Source: Pholiota molesta
Taxonomy: Eukaryota; Basidiomycota; Agaricomycetes; Agaricales; Strophariaceae
Length of the DNA stretch: 64,000 bases
Direction of reading: 5' to 3'
NCBI GenBank assembly: GCA_014925825.1
Contig: JACGCK010000067.1
Coordinates: 1 to 64,000 of the forward strand
Shown: positions 48,005 through 60,754 of the stretch, piece after piece
Layout of the letters: every line of letters starts with the position of its first letter
How positions within the stretch are numbered: the first letter of the stretch is position 1
Translations under genes and position numbers: made by a program
The notes under the pieces: generated by a model
The model's input: only the letters and a program-made list of their open reading frames with translations
What the model was told of the DNA's origin: nothing
The model's database searches: none

Positions 48005-48352
48005 TTTCACCGCCCGGAAGACGGCAACGTCGACCAGAACTTCAGCCCTGGCAGCCCCTCTGCGAAGGAGGGAGAGGGGAATGAAGGTGGCCAGGGCTCG
48101 CCCCGACTGGCGGACGGCGCGGTGGGCGCAGCGCTGCCATGGGGAGCGACGAATGGAGCAGGCAGAGGAAAGACAACCATGTGCGTATCATCCTTTTCCC
48201 CCGCTTTGTTCGACTTTGACTCACGTTCCGGCGTGTTCATAGAAAGAAGTCGATCGCCGGCGCCGCGAGAACATCAACGAGGGGATCAACGAGCTGGGGC
48301 GCATGACTGCGCATCCTGCCCAGCGGCTCAGGCGAGAAGGCGAAGGGCGCTA
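48005..48352 (+). pseudogene. CBF1 fragment, right arm
   Basis: Plus-strand copy of the CBF1 DQN..SPSAKEGEG region, RQRKDNH-equivalent, the intron with the altered CATAG end, and ERRRRENINEGINELGR-like sequence up to the KAKGA region. A shifted frame in the Gly/Arg tract and an inserted ATGACTGCG interrupt it. It then runs straight into repeat sequence. Confidence 0.85.
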
Positions 48353-48359
48353 TGAGATT

Positions 48360-48990
48360 CCTGAAGCGTGTCGCTGTCGTTCTGTTGTCGAATTGATCAT
48401 GAATCGATGGCCGGATCATTTTATTCTGCACATGCGCCTGATGGAGTATTCAAGGCTGTGCTACCTCGGTCGCAACTTGGTGGACTTGCGAGTCTAACCG
48501 CCCACGTTGATCTGGAATCTTACGGAATACCGCAAATCCGAGAGTGGCAAGTGTTTAGTAACGATGACTTGCTGATAGTATTGGGCCGCAGAATCCTGAG
48601 ATCTGTCGACCTCGCTCAATCTATCAAGTGCTCAAATGATAAATTTCTCCGCGTCCTCTCCGGCGAGATCATCGTTTTCAACATGAACTTTGCCGTGGTC
48701 TAGCGCGCGAACGGGCTCTAGCTCTGCAGGATGCACGACGCCCTCTGGCTCTAGGTCGCTGATGTGGCCGCCGCTGGTTGGACTGCGATGCACAAATACG
48801 CCGCGCTCGTCGGGGGGCTCAGGTTCAACCAAGAGGCTAGAGCAGTTGCGAGGCTACCCACCGTGACGTGCGCTGGGGCTGTTGTGCCGGAAGGGAATTC
48901 TTTACAAAATTCTTTGCTGAGGATCGTTGCGCTCAAAAGACGTCTCAAGCTGCTCATACGATCTGGTATCGAAAATGGCGCCAACGGGCC
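48360..48990 (+). pseudogene. Partial copy of the unrecognised repeat gene
   Basis: Reads SVDLAQSIKCSNDKFLRVLS, GEIIVFNMNFAVV, stop, then WTAMHKYAALVGGLRFNQEA and RRLKLLIRSGIENGANG in shifted frames. It corresponds to the middle of the copies at 37-38.5 and 45.4-46.6 kb and lacks their 3' part. Confidence 0.5.
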
Positions 48991-49229
48991 TGTTTGCTAA
49001 TATAATTTTATTCACCTTGTATTGTTGTATCATGTAGAAAAAATTCGCTTGCTTTGGCATTGATGAATTTTGACAACGGGGCATTTCAAAGGATAAGAAA
49101 AGATCCACCATACAGGTTTTATTCAAACACACAAATACGAACTAAGTATCACAAGGAATGCGAATGCTAAGGGAAGAGCCTCGTTCGGCGCTAAGCGCTA
49201 TGCACTTGTAGCTCTACGATAGCATTCAA

Positions 49230-49759
49230 TCAGATGTATTCCCAGGTAACTTTGATGCGACCGGCATCAAGAGGAGCCAGTTTCTTGAAAGCAGCGGGAG
49301 TAAGGTCGATGCTGTATTGACTACAACCAGGGCAGGTATCCTCGACCGTGGCCTCGACAGTGCGTCCCTGGTCTATAAAGCAAGTTTCTCTTAGGTCTGG
49401 TATGATATTTCTCCATTAGAGTACTTACAATGAACACGGATGCGCTTTCCGCAATGCTTCCCATGGGCCGCTTCAGCGCTGGAAAGCGCGACTACGAAGT
49501 CAGTGTCTTTGTTGGTAACACCACAGCTTCCCAGCTATAGACGAACGATATCAGTCCTTGAGCATTTAATAATTAATACCCGGCAAGAGCCAAACGTACC
49601 CCGGTATTGTAGTACGTCGCTGCAATACTATCCAGTCAGCCGAGGTAACATTGATAATTGATAGTAGTAAAACGTACCATCTCCAGAAAACGCGTAAGCA
49701 ACTTGTGCAAGCATGGCGCTGGCAACGAAATAAGTGGAAAGTCCCTTGAAGAGCTGCAT
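49230..49759 (-). CDS. Secreted DPBB/RlpA-like expansin-type protein, copy 3
   Basis: The most divergent of the three. Signal peptide MQLFKGLSTYFVASAMLAQV, the same exon pattern, HCGKRIRVH instead of HCGQQIQVQ, SIDLTPAAFKKLAPLDAGRI and a C-terminus VTWEYI. The TCPGC motif and cysteines are retained. The promoter has a TATA-like element about 85 bases upstream. It appears intact; no counterpart remains in the left arm. Confidence 0.83.
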
Positions 49760-50856
49760 TGTTAAATGTATAGCTGTTGAGGTGAATTGGGGGTCAAGTT
49801 GTAGTGAAACTTTGACTGTGGAACAACGTAAGTTCTATGGCATTTTATACCTCTAAACAACTTATGGATCCGTTAATGTGGCCGATAAGTATGGTCCTCG
49901 TCTATTCTTACTCGACCTAGTCATAGATAGTATGGTTTTTGTCGAGCTCATAACAGAGAGCGCGACATATCAGCAATTTTTATTCGTTCTAAACCTTTAG
50001 GAAGTGGGATATTGCCTGAAATTATATACCTAATGCCGGGCTGACCGCCTTGCTACCATAAGCAACACAATGTGTGCAAGTTAGTCTATGTGAGGATACA
50101 TATGGGAGTCGTATTTGATCTGCGTCGTGTACAATTAGATGTATTGGCAGTGTCTAAGTTGATTTCCCATCGCGAACGGCCGTTCAAGAGCCGCAAGCAG
50201 TTATGAAGAAATTTTTGATATGGCTTAATACCATACTAGTCTCGGCGGATAGACCTCTACGCAACGAGAAAGACTCCTTTCCTGCAATAGGTATTTTTGT
50301 GGGCAATGTGCTAGCACTGCTATATTTAGCTCAGCGCTTGTTCGGTTTCTGATGAGCGTACCACGGAGAAACTACAAAACAATATAGCCTTGAGTGAACA
50401 TTGCATGTAACCTATACAAACACTGTGAAATTGACGCATATAACTGTAGGATTTAATATCAAGCACAACTTGAGCCCAACATCAGTCTCTGAAACAACAG
50501 GTAACATAAGATTAAGAATGCGACCCATAATTGTATCGGTTTCAGAGAAAAAACAAAGTCCGTTCACTGATAACGCTTGTCATGAATGCGAATATTGCTC
50601 CTAATAGGAACCATGTTCACTAAAATTAGGTGCGATGATATCGGTCGGAGGAGTATTCTGGAGAGCTGGCGACCAAGCTATAAACATCAGAATGTTGATG
50701 CCGTCTCACAAAGAAAACCGGGCAAGAATCTTCAATGAAGGGGTCAGGGATTTAAATTTTGGTGCTGAAAGATATTCTTAATAGAAATTTATCTCTGACA
50801 AAGAGCTGGAGGATCCAACAATAATCTGACAAAAATAATTCCTTATTGCAAGGAAC

Positions 50857-53800
50857 GAGCCCTCGTTCTTCCAACTGGCGTGAGAACTTCCACTTGCCCG
50901 TTTTCAACGAGCCACGACATCAATCTGGACATTCCCTCTCTGACTTCCCATGTCATCATGGCCCGGTCTCATTAGTAGTTGCGAACTTTTGCAATGTTGG
51001 CTTGAGGCAGTCATCAATAGCCTTCAATACTAGAACAGTAACCCTCTAGAACCAGGGAAGGCTTGCTGCTTGGCAAACCAATGGCAAAAATATGTCACGC
51101 GCTGGCGGCTTTGGCAATGCCTTCGCTGAAGAAAAGACTGCTCATGCTCTACATTCTCCCTCTGATTACATGTTATGTAGTCCCGCACGGCGCGCTACAC
51201 TATCGTCAAACGAGATTCTTGCCCACAGGAAGGCTTTGCCTTTCCAACTATTTACGTAGGTTTGGACTCTATGGCTTGCTTCGATATCTCAGTCATGAAC
51301 ATAATAAAAGAAAATGAAACTACATAGGAGGACTACCTCAGACCTCGAGATGTTCACAACAGCGCGCAATTCTTTTCTGTCGCTGATTCTCCCTACTGTG
51401 CTTCGCGCTATCTCGTTCCGTGATGGACCGCTGTTACGTTGTCTCTCTGAGCTATGAAAATGTCTGGATCAGTCTGATGATCTAGGCTTCACGATATCTC
51501 TAAAGTTGACTGTTCAATGCGATCAACAGCAACTACCCTTTTAACCAAAATATACTATGGTCTTATTGCTTTTTCTTTCTTTGGCCGCTGGAGGGGACAA
51601 TCAGCTTAGTCTATTTCTATTGACCCAGTGAGTTGATACGAAGGGCATTTCGAAATGTATCCTGTATCATGGCTTCGGTTTGGCTTCGGTAAACTGCCCG
51701 CACATCAGCTGCGCATGACGGAATGCGGTTAGCAGGGACTTCGTCGTTGCAGAGGATATGTCCACATTGTGCACTCGACTCTCACTCTGGTCTTCTGGGG
51801 AACTTTTCATGAGAATATCGCAAAGCCTTGCGCCGAAAAAGTTGGACTTTTTGTCCCTGCTAATATGAACTGTGAGTGTTTTCTACTTCGAATCAAACCA
51901 GTTGCTGATGAACCATTTTCGAAGTACTACATGCAGGGAAGCTGAATAAAACCTTTGAACATAATTGGCCCAATGCATCGCCATCTCAGTTCAGGTTGTC
52001 GAAACTCAGTCCTGGGAGGTTTTTTTTGCAAAGGACTTCGGGTATCTTGAGTTCTTAGATCAAGATTATCAAGATCTTCCTGGAAACCATACACGTATAC
52101 GTGGTCATAGTACTGGCGCCGGCACATCGTTTCTTTCCCCTGGGCAGTGCGTCGCCAAAGATCAAAGCTCACAGACCTCATGACATATCTGCGCCCAGAC
52201 TCAGGCTGTATTCTAAACTTCTCAATCACCTGGCTTGAGACTTGATTACCTCTTTTCGGACAACTACATTGGTCAGAATCTGAATCTGAATGAGGGGCTG
52301 GCATCTTGGGAGCTTTGAAATTTGATTCATCGCCATGAACAGGTGAAATGACAGGTGTAGAAAAAATTTGTTTTGGCCACTTGACTTGCAGACGTCTCTC
52401 AAGGTGCATTTCCTATCATAAATTGGTTTGCGAGCGCTGATAGATGACTATAAACCGATGACAATGGATCTGGATAGCTCCGTGAAAGTGATGTGCCCCA
52501 TATCGCTTTGACACCTCTTCGTTTTACAGATATCTTGTGAGAGTGGAGAAATTTTCCATAAGTGCACGGTCATTCTCTTCTGTGCTAACTGATATAGCAA
52601 ACGACCGTTTCTAGCTCCCTTGGGATATGTCAAGAGAAGAGATGTCATTTTGTAAGTCTTTTCCGGGGTGTTCACACCCACTGACTAAAAGCCAACTTGA
52701 TGTTGGTCCTCGGCACCTCGCACGACACACACATGTTCGACATCTTCGCCGGCTTTTTCAAGGGCCGTGAAGGAGCAATATAGCACGGCCAGCACCTCAG
52801 CAACACGATGTCAATGCCCCATGTGCAAGTATGACAACAGGTCCAGGCTTACTCCGTAATCCCAATATATCTAAGTAATATGGATCTGGGCCTCTGGCTG
52901 CCAGAAAAAAAGCTTTGGAACAGCGCCCATTTCGCTACATGTAAATAACATGTTACAGTTGTCAACATATCTTAACGATGACTGTCTAACTCGAGGCGCA
53001 GCCGCGTATGTACCACGCAACGGCTTGGACTTGCTTTGATTCTCGAGTTAAGTATCTTCAATTATGTTCTGCGTTAAAAACTTGATAGGTGCATGATACA
53101 AAGATGTTCGACCCTAGAGTCGATTGGTAGTAGTACCCAGTATTATCTAAAGTTCGTAGGTAGCATTTGTCGCTGACTTTCCGCCGCAGTACGCTGATTT
53201 CATATCATTCACCAATATCAATGTGAATACCCCGCGGTCTTTGCCCTAAGTTTGAATCACTCCCCTCAATTCGACCACTAGACTTCATCGATTTTCTGCA
53301 AGAGCATCGAGCTTTCCGGTCGGATTTGTTTGCACACCGAAGCGTTCCGGTTGGCGTACATAGGGAAGGCAATCATACAGTGATGTTATAGCTGCCGTCA
53401 TATACCTGATCATTGCATGAGAACAGCCTAGAACATGCATTCTTCGGCCGCCTCATAGATATAGACCTGATCCGTCAGATGTTTACTATAATTTCCACTT
53501 TTCGAGACTATGAACTGAGTGTTAACTGCTCCAGTGCTCAAGTGCTCAAGTGCTCAAGTGCTCAAGTGCTCAAGTGCTCAAGCTCAAGCTCAGGTACTGG
53601 AGCCTTTCTCAACACACCCTTGTGAATAAAACAACCATCGTCCGCAGAAGATATTGTGGTACTTATATATAGTCGTCAAAAACAAGGTTCAAACATTTCG
53701 CGAATTAGGTTACGTTGAGCCTGGAACCATCCGGGAAGGTCAAACAAGCGAGATGAGTTGGAGATGAGTGCCTTAGGTACCTACTTCTATTTGACTGTCC

Positions 53801-54309
53801 TGGCACACTGCCTTGTTGTCGCTTCCAGTATTACTGTGGGATATCCTTCCCCTCTTAGAGGCGATATTATATTTGCACGCTGAGAAAAGGAAGAGAACTA
53901 TCCGACAAGGTCAGAGGCCTGGTTTGTCGTAACATCAGAGGGCGGTGCATACTTTCGCAGACATGACTTGAAGCTAGGAGATTTTTAGAATGAAAACTCT
54001 TCTACGTCCGCTTTATACCCTTGGACGTCTCTGGCTCTCCAACCGCCTGGAAAGTAAATTTTGTTTGACAAGACAGGCCTGAGAGCACTTTCTGCGAAGT
54101 TTGCTCGTGCTATTGCGTATTCTGCGTGCACATCGCGAACGAGAAACTGTCGCTAGACGAGACAGACGCCAACATACCCAAACCTGCCCGAATTTGTACT
54201 CTAATAAGGCATTGATATTCTGATTGAAACATATACTACAGGCGCTAGATTGGCGTTGCGAATGGAGGGGGCACAAAATGAAGAATGATGGGGAAGGCCA
54301 ATAGTTACC
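50857..54309. other. Gene-poor stretch after the right arm
   Basis: Short frames only. The longest, on the minus strand at 51927-52409, has no recognisable motif. A short octamer repeat lies at 53.5 kb. No gene is supported. Confidence 0.4.
53533..53592. repeat. Octamer tandem repeat
   Basis: AGTGCTCA is repeated six times without change (53533-53580), then two shortened AGCTCA units. Confidence 0.95.
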
Positions 54310-55556
54310 TCATACACTATTGCTCGAGGCTAAGCGTCCCTTTCCGTATTCTACAAAGTCGTCGATTGTTGATGGCCAAGCAGCTTCAAAGAAAGGTGAG
54401 TTGACGGAAAGAGGGTTAAGAAATCTAATGAAGCACTTACCTTTCATGTCATAGTTTGAGAATTTAGAATCAATCGAGCGAATGAAATCATAAAACTGGA
54501 CCGAAAAAACGGTATTTCAGCATGGAGGCGTCTCAAAGATGCATAAGACCGCCGATGAATGCCGTCAGAAGGATGGATGGAATGCAAACGAACCATGACC
54601 CAAGTATCCTTGCTGACACCCTTGATCCCTTTCTGATTCAGAAAATCGAACCACCATTGGATCTCCTTCCATCCTTCCTCATCCATTTTTATGTCATCGT
54701 CGCCATCGCTAGCAGTGACATGCGCTAACGCTCCACCCGCTAACCCGTGAGGGAGGAGTAAATTCCAGAATGCAATCGCAGTGTCAAGACCTGCGAATGA
54801 AACTATGAGGTTAAACTCATCTTCAAATCCCAGGAATGACTTACCGAGGCTTCGCTGGCCTTCCGCACGAGCGAAATCAAAGGTGTGGTTGTATACCTTC
54901 TGGAAGTAGGCCGGATCTGATGCAAGCCGGTCTCGCAGGCTCGGTATTGCCTTCTTCATATTAGTTATTGAATCCGCGCTATTGTGGCGCAATCATAAGA
55001 CAAGACCAAATCCGTGCTTGATCTGAAATGAGCTACGTACCCGATAGCCTTCCAACCCTCGATCCATCCTTGTCTTGTCCACTGGCCCATGCGCGGTGAC
55101 TTGAGTTCATATGCAATCGCGAGGAGCACGACGTCTTCCGGATCGACGGCCAAGTCTTCACAAAATTTGATTGTACCATCCACGGTTATTTCAGTTTCGT
55201 CGGACTCTGTGGGTCAAGGCAAAAGTATCAACATGTGCACAAGACCAGTGCGATGGTAGATTCGATAGCTCGCCTTTGTACGAATCAAAGAGTTGCGACA
55301 ATTTGCTTGTTGACGGCACCGATGAATCCTTTCGTCGTGCTGAGCTCGCAAAAGCCCCAGGGTTGGTATAGAAAGCATCGATAGCAACGTCTAATCGCTT
55401 ATGTGTTTCAATGAATTTCCTCGCATCTCTCGCCCTAATCAGCGTGTAATTATCTCAATCAGCGCGGCATTTCACATCACGGCGTTGGTAGACATACGAT
55501 GCGCCTGTAATGGAGCAGAATTGTGCGACGTCGTTATCAAGCTTCTTATCGACCAT
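54310..55556 (-). CDS. DCN1: DCN1-like cullin neddylation factor
   Basis: The start at 55556 (MVDKKLDNDVAQFCSITGAS) leads into a UBA-like domain (ARDARKFIETHKRLDVAIDA, FYTNP). A GC-AG intron then gives LFDSYKESDETEITVDGTIK, followed by FCEDLAVDPEDVVLLAIAYE and MGQWTRQGWIEGWKAIGADS. The potentiating-neddylation core continues: KAIPSLRDRLASDP, FDFARAEGQRSLGLDTAIAF, WNLLLPHGLAGGAL, WWFDFLNQKGIKGVSKDTWV, FYDFIRSIDSKFSNYDMKAA and WPSTIDDFVEYG. DCN1 binds Ubc12 and cullins and promotes Nedd8 (Rub1) attachment, activating cullin-RING ligases. All exons join in frame to a stop at 54310-54312. Confidence 0.92.
55207..55273 (-). other. GC-AG intron in DCN1-like gene
   Basis: The donor context is AAAG before GCGAGC; the acceptor is CCCACAG. 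The 67-nt removal restores YKESDETEITVDG. A nearby GT in GTACAAAG would shift the frame. Confidence 0.7.
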
Positions 55557-58500
55557 GTCGATGGGTCTACGGGTGAAGTTGAGAGGTAATGGTGAACGCG
55601 GATTTGGGTGCCAGTCGCTCCAGCAGCTCACAACGACCACAGAGATCACGTGTCACAATCCCCTGACTTGAAGATGGCTTTATCTTTGCTGGATTCTCGA
55701 TACATCCACGAAAGACTTAAAGTGTTAAATTGAAGTCAAAGGGTATTGTTATAAAGATAAATATATTTATTAACATGGTGCTATGTCTCGTATAGAGGGA
55801 ATAGGTTACAAGTCAACCGTCGGCTGGTCCGTCGCCGTGAAAGGCGGCATCTTCCGGTCGGGGCTTTAAAATACTCTAATTCCGTCTAGTCACGCCCAAG
55901 TTGAACTTGTCTTTACCCAGGCCCTTCGACGCGACATCGCGTCTCTTATGTTCCTCCTTTCTTATTTTTCACCTTCTCTATGAAATATCTCCTATCTAAT
56001 TCTGATCTAGTCACACGCCTTGAAGGACGCAGAGAACGAATTTCTCTTATTGTCTGTGAAAGAAGTGTCGCCTGATGCGCCGCAGTTGAGCGAAAGGAAT
56101 GTTGGCACAGGTAAGTGCGTTCGACATCTTTATGTCACTTCTAGTCTTAGTCTTCGTTTGTTCACTTTCTAATCATAATGAATAACGCCACGATAATTAT
56201 AGGGTTTCACTCTCATGGGGATTGCTAGATGTCCTTCCTCGTTTTTATGGGCAACAACGCCCGATACTCACGCAGTCAAGCAGTTAGCAGTGTCGTGCGA
56301 CGTCGCGTCTAGTCCACATTTGTTTCTTCCGGGAATGCTTCGGAAGCCCTGCAAAAATTCTGATGTCTATCTGTCCTCCATCCACTCTAGAGTCTAGATT
56401 GCGACATGCCCACTCCGGTCGGGATAGGAAATCGGACCGTAAAACTTCACACCCTGCACTGTCTATTCGGCTAGTTCTGGATTTCAAATCGACGTCATTC
56501 ACCGCGGTATAAAGACTATGTACTCTTTCTGTGACAGATCGTGCTTTCATCTATCTTTTGGCAGCGTCGCTATGTTGTCATAAGCGAACTGCTGGTGATT
56601 TCGCAGGCCGCCCGTTATGGTACATCCAAAGATGCCCAATTCCAATGCAGTGTGCGCTGCTTGCCATATGCGGAAATTAGATTCGTACCTAGCTCTTCTT
56701 TCACTCTGAGCCTCTGACATGTCATGTCATTTGGCGACAGAAATGATTGCTCGGACTTTCTACACCACCTGAATAACGCCCGGGCCTTTTTGATTGGTGC
56801 TGCATCATTTTCTCGAATGCTGTTGGATTGACTTGTTGGATGGATGATCGCTCAACATTAAGTTATCGCGTCCTGGAATCGGCCCCACCGCCAACTGTCT
56901 CATCATTTCCATCTAGCGTTCGCCTCTTCGAAATCCATATCTGTGGCTAATCCACATGCTACACCTTTCCAAATGATTGAGCCAATGCGCCTGTGCGAAT
57001 TGGATTCCGGAGAGGCCATGCTGGTCGCAGATGCAGGTTCGGTGTTCTATGTAGCGCTACCCGTGTCCACGGGTCATCGCTAGGTTGTCTACTGGAGTTT
57101 GATCACACACTATCTTGAACTCATTATGGCAGTTTTAGGTGCGCTCGTGCGTTCCTAAGGCTATTGTTCACTTTGCCTCACGCGGACTTGCTATATATAC
57201 ACGCTCCCGAAGCACTTTCCCAAGCTATCGACAGGCATCGACATCTGCGTATTCGCGACCATCAAATAGGACATCATACTGCGTGCGTCGGCTCGTGGAC
57301 ATGCTTCGCAACTTCGCACGTAGTTACACAGCATATAAGTATACGTTATGCCTGTATATGTCGCTTCTCGTTCCCTCCGCGGCAGGACATTGTTAGCGAA
57401 AACCAAACCGCTTCGTGACTTGGCTCGTTTCCTAGGGCGCCCGCCCGCCTTCTTGGCGTGGCTGCGCACTCCCGCATGGAGGGCGGGATGTCTGCCTCGA
57501 TTGGATCACAAACCTTCTATGTGTCTATCTACGGACCCCATTCTGCTATCGTTTGACGTCCGCGCTTGTGCCATTCTTGAACCGAGTACGGCCTGTGAGA
57601 GCTTGCGGCCATACGCTGGCGAGCGTGTGCTGCATCTGTCTACGCCGCGCATGCCTGCAGGCTTGATATGGTATGACGTTCTGGAAATGCTTTCACTACA
57701 TGTCCTGCACTTGGATGGCGATGGTCGAAATGAGATACCGATGTCGGATCTTCATTCAATGGCAAAATTTTCGCGAGATCCCCGCGTCCTTTATCATACG
57801 TATGACGCGTTCCCTCAGACATTCAATTTGCAGCCTGGTAAGCAAATATTCGCTTCCTCATTGCAGCAAATCAATGAAATGTCTTAATTTCAACCAGCCA
57901 CATCCACAATCAATTCATTTGCGCTGGCGTTTTATTACTTCAATTTACTACCTTTCCCCAGAATTTCTATTGAAAAGTCATTGTCGGTGAACGGACTTGA
58001 AATTATCGGTATGACAGGTATCCAAATACCGGCCATTATCGTTGAAATGATTGAATGCCCGTAGAAGACTTCATATATGACAACAACGTCGTCTTTCTGG
58101 AAGGGTCGATTTGTCTTGAAGAACTTATGTGCTCATCTGAGTACCTTCCTAGTACGCGAACTGAGATGAGTACGTTGTACACCTAATGATGTCCTTCTTT
58201 CAAGTTCCTTAGCCTAATCAGTCGGTTTGGACTAGTGAAGCGAGCAGGCTCGGATCAACCACCTTAAACTTGGGCATCTGCATGTGGGGGGTATGGTAAG
58301 TACACCGCGATGGATTTCTTGAGTAGCCGTTGGTTTACAATAATAATACGTGCCTATACCTGTCGGCATTGAGCTCAAAGTTTACCTTAGCGTCGAAGAA
58401 GCTCGAGGCTTCCACAAAGCTTGCGTCCGCGACTGGGAGCAGGATTCGGCGCATGTCGCGTTATCAGCGTTATACTTCAAAGTCTGCATTTTGGGGGTTT

Positions 58501-59342
58501 TCCTGGGGTTGATCTCCGCATCGTCTCTTCCTGTACACACAAGCTTACCTACATGCACCGCCGCTGGGCGTAAACAAGCATCTGCATCAATCCGATCAGA
58601 AGTGTATCTGACACTCTGACCGAGCCAGTCCGTCGCGGTACGCCGCTACTGAAGTAAGTCGTGCAGGCTCAAAATCGGGACCGCGGTCATATAACCTGCT
58701 GGATAGTTAGTTATGATTAAAATCATGCTAGCATCACGGCGTTAACTGCGCCAGCCGACCACGAGGCAGCGCGAGGCGAGGGAAGCGCTGAAAAGAAGAC
58801 AAGGTCTGACGCATCGTCTGAGTCAGGACGCTCAATTTCATTCCCAAGACGCCCATTGTGCCCACGTAAGGAAGTCGAAGCGAGCTTGCGCGGTGAATTC
58901 GATGTGCTGGTCACCGGTCAGCCTGTCAGGCCTCGGTGCGATCGAGAGAAGGATGCATGCGCTTCTTGCATTATTATCAGCGCTAATGGACATAGTCTTT
59001 TTCTTTCATCCCCGCAAGTCAGCCAGCGACCGAGTCTGGTCTCGTCCTGGGGTCTGTGACTCTGTGGCAGTGGTGGCGCGGACTTTGCTGCGGGAAACAG
59101 CCCTTTTCATTCAAGGCGATCTCCTTTGATCAAGTCTAATCGACGGCGTTTGCTGTCCAAGAAAATTAGCCTCGCCCGTCGGCATGTACATCACAGCTGA
59201 CTACTATGCACTGAAATGCTGTCCAATTAAGTCTGACTAGGTGACGGTGCTAGGCAGAGTTAGGCGCGTATTGAATACACATAGTGGAAGGGATGCGCAG
59301 TTTGCTTGTTTGGAAAGGCGCGGTGGCAGGCCGCATATGGTG

Positions 59343-59404
59343 GTGCCCGCCGCCTCCACAATTGGAAAGCTACGTGCCCGCCGCCTCCACAAGTGGAAAG
59401 CTAC
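59343..59404. repeat. Tandem duplication of 31 bases
   Basis: Two adjacent units beginning GTGCCCGCCGCCTCCACAA and ending GGAAAGCTAC, differing by one base. Confidence 0.9.
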
Positions 59405-60754
59405 GCTAACCCTGCTCCAGCTCCGCGTTGGCTGCGGCCCGGTTTCTAGGCGAGGAAACAAATTCAATCCTTCAATTGCAGCTCCCGTAAGCCTTAAAAA
59501 ACAGGGTGGGCTCCAAGTATGTACGCTCCATGGGCTTGGGCAGACGCCTACGTTCCTATCTATTGGGATATGTGTGTAGCTCAATACCTTGCGCGCCGCG
59601 CGGCTTGCCCCCAAGGTTTGGAGTAAAGACCACGAAGGTTCTGTGGTACCCGGGGAATGCAAGAGTGGAGCCTCCGATTCCCGTCTGATGGGTGGTACAT
59701 GCCTTTGCGGGGTCATCTAGTCATCTGGATTTCACCCAACATGGGGATGCATGATACTGTAGATTTACGGGTGTATTACATACTTGCTTGTGGGTGCCTT
59801 GGAATGATTCTAATACCTCTGACTCGGAATCTTGTGGCACGTATGTCATAGATGTACGTACAGCATGCACGGACGTTTGTATTGCCCCCTTGGATTGAAT
59901 TGGATCCTGACGGCGCAAGCCTGAAGGTGGCGGTGGCATGTCGCAAAAGTACTAGTGGGTGCACTTGCCCTCGGAGCTGCACGACGCACTCCGCTAGACC
60001 TACTACTATCTTAAGCAGTCTATATTTATCGCGACAGATGGGCAGTAGTATATTTAGACTCGAGGAAGACGAAGCGCCCGACGCCAGTTCTGCCATGATA
60101 TCATACTTCTTCAAGTAGTTTATAAATGTGCGCCATGGTCACCATTGACTGTTACTATCCTGGTATGGTAGTACCAGACGACGACGACGACGGCCATTAC
60201 TATCATCAACTGTCAGATCCAAGAATGATTCAAGACACCCAGCGTGCTCCGAGCCGCTGTCAGGCACCGACGGCGCGTACACCCGATCGCCTGGCACAAT
60301 GACATACTAGTAATACCAGTTTGCTGCCAGCATGCCTGTAGATTGCCCAGTTAATCTTCAAGTTTCTATCATTTCCACTTGCAAGAACATGTCTTTGGAA
60401 AGTAAACACGTACTTGCAGGTAACATTTCACCTGTACTCAGCAAGTCGAGCGCGCCCCAGATCCCCGCCGACCTGATGCGCCAGTCATGTCCGGCATATC
60501 TCTAGTACACCGCCGCCCCGTCCGCCTCTGACAGCACCATGACATCAATGATCGCGCGATCATTAACTTTCATCACATTCATCACATCGTCAATCACAAT
60601 CAGCCCGTATGCGCAGCGCGCACGTCGTCGTCGCCGAACGCACCTATGAGCAGCTAGCTGCCTTGCACGTCCCGCGCGCTCGATCATGATCGTGGCAGGC
60701 AGGCAGGCAGTCTGCAGGGATGATGATTGTTCCCGCGACCGCGGTGGGTGGGAT

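Larger units (their letters stand above)
45090..50856. repeat. Right arm of large imperfect inverted repeat
   Basis: Begins just after the CBF1 3' region with TTTCTTTCTTTCAAGTACGT, the reverse complement of the left inner end. It contains, in order, a copy of the unrecognised gene, expansin-like copy 2, a CBF1 fragment, a partial second copy of the unrecognised gene and expansin-like copy 3. It ends near GGAACGAG at 50856, where the match to the left outer end stops. It thus holds a local tandem of the unit present once in the left arm. Confidence 0.85.

Noticed and set aside
51927..52409. A 160-codon minus-strand frame
   Set aside because: No conserved-looking segment or neighbouring exon; left as unassigned.
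57348..57887. A 179-codon plus-strand frame
   Set aside because: No recognised motif, no splice partners, no context; could be chance. Not enough to call a gene.
57960..58010. TCATTGTCGGTGAACGGACTT resembling part of the left arm near 34380
   Set aside because: Match too short to support another repeat copy.
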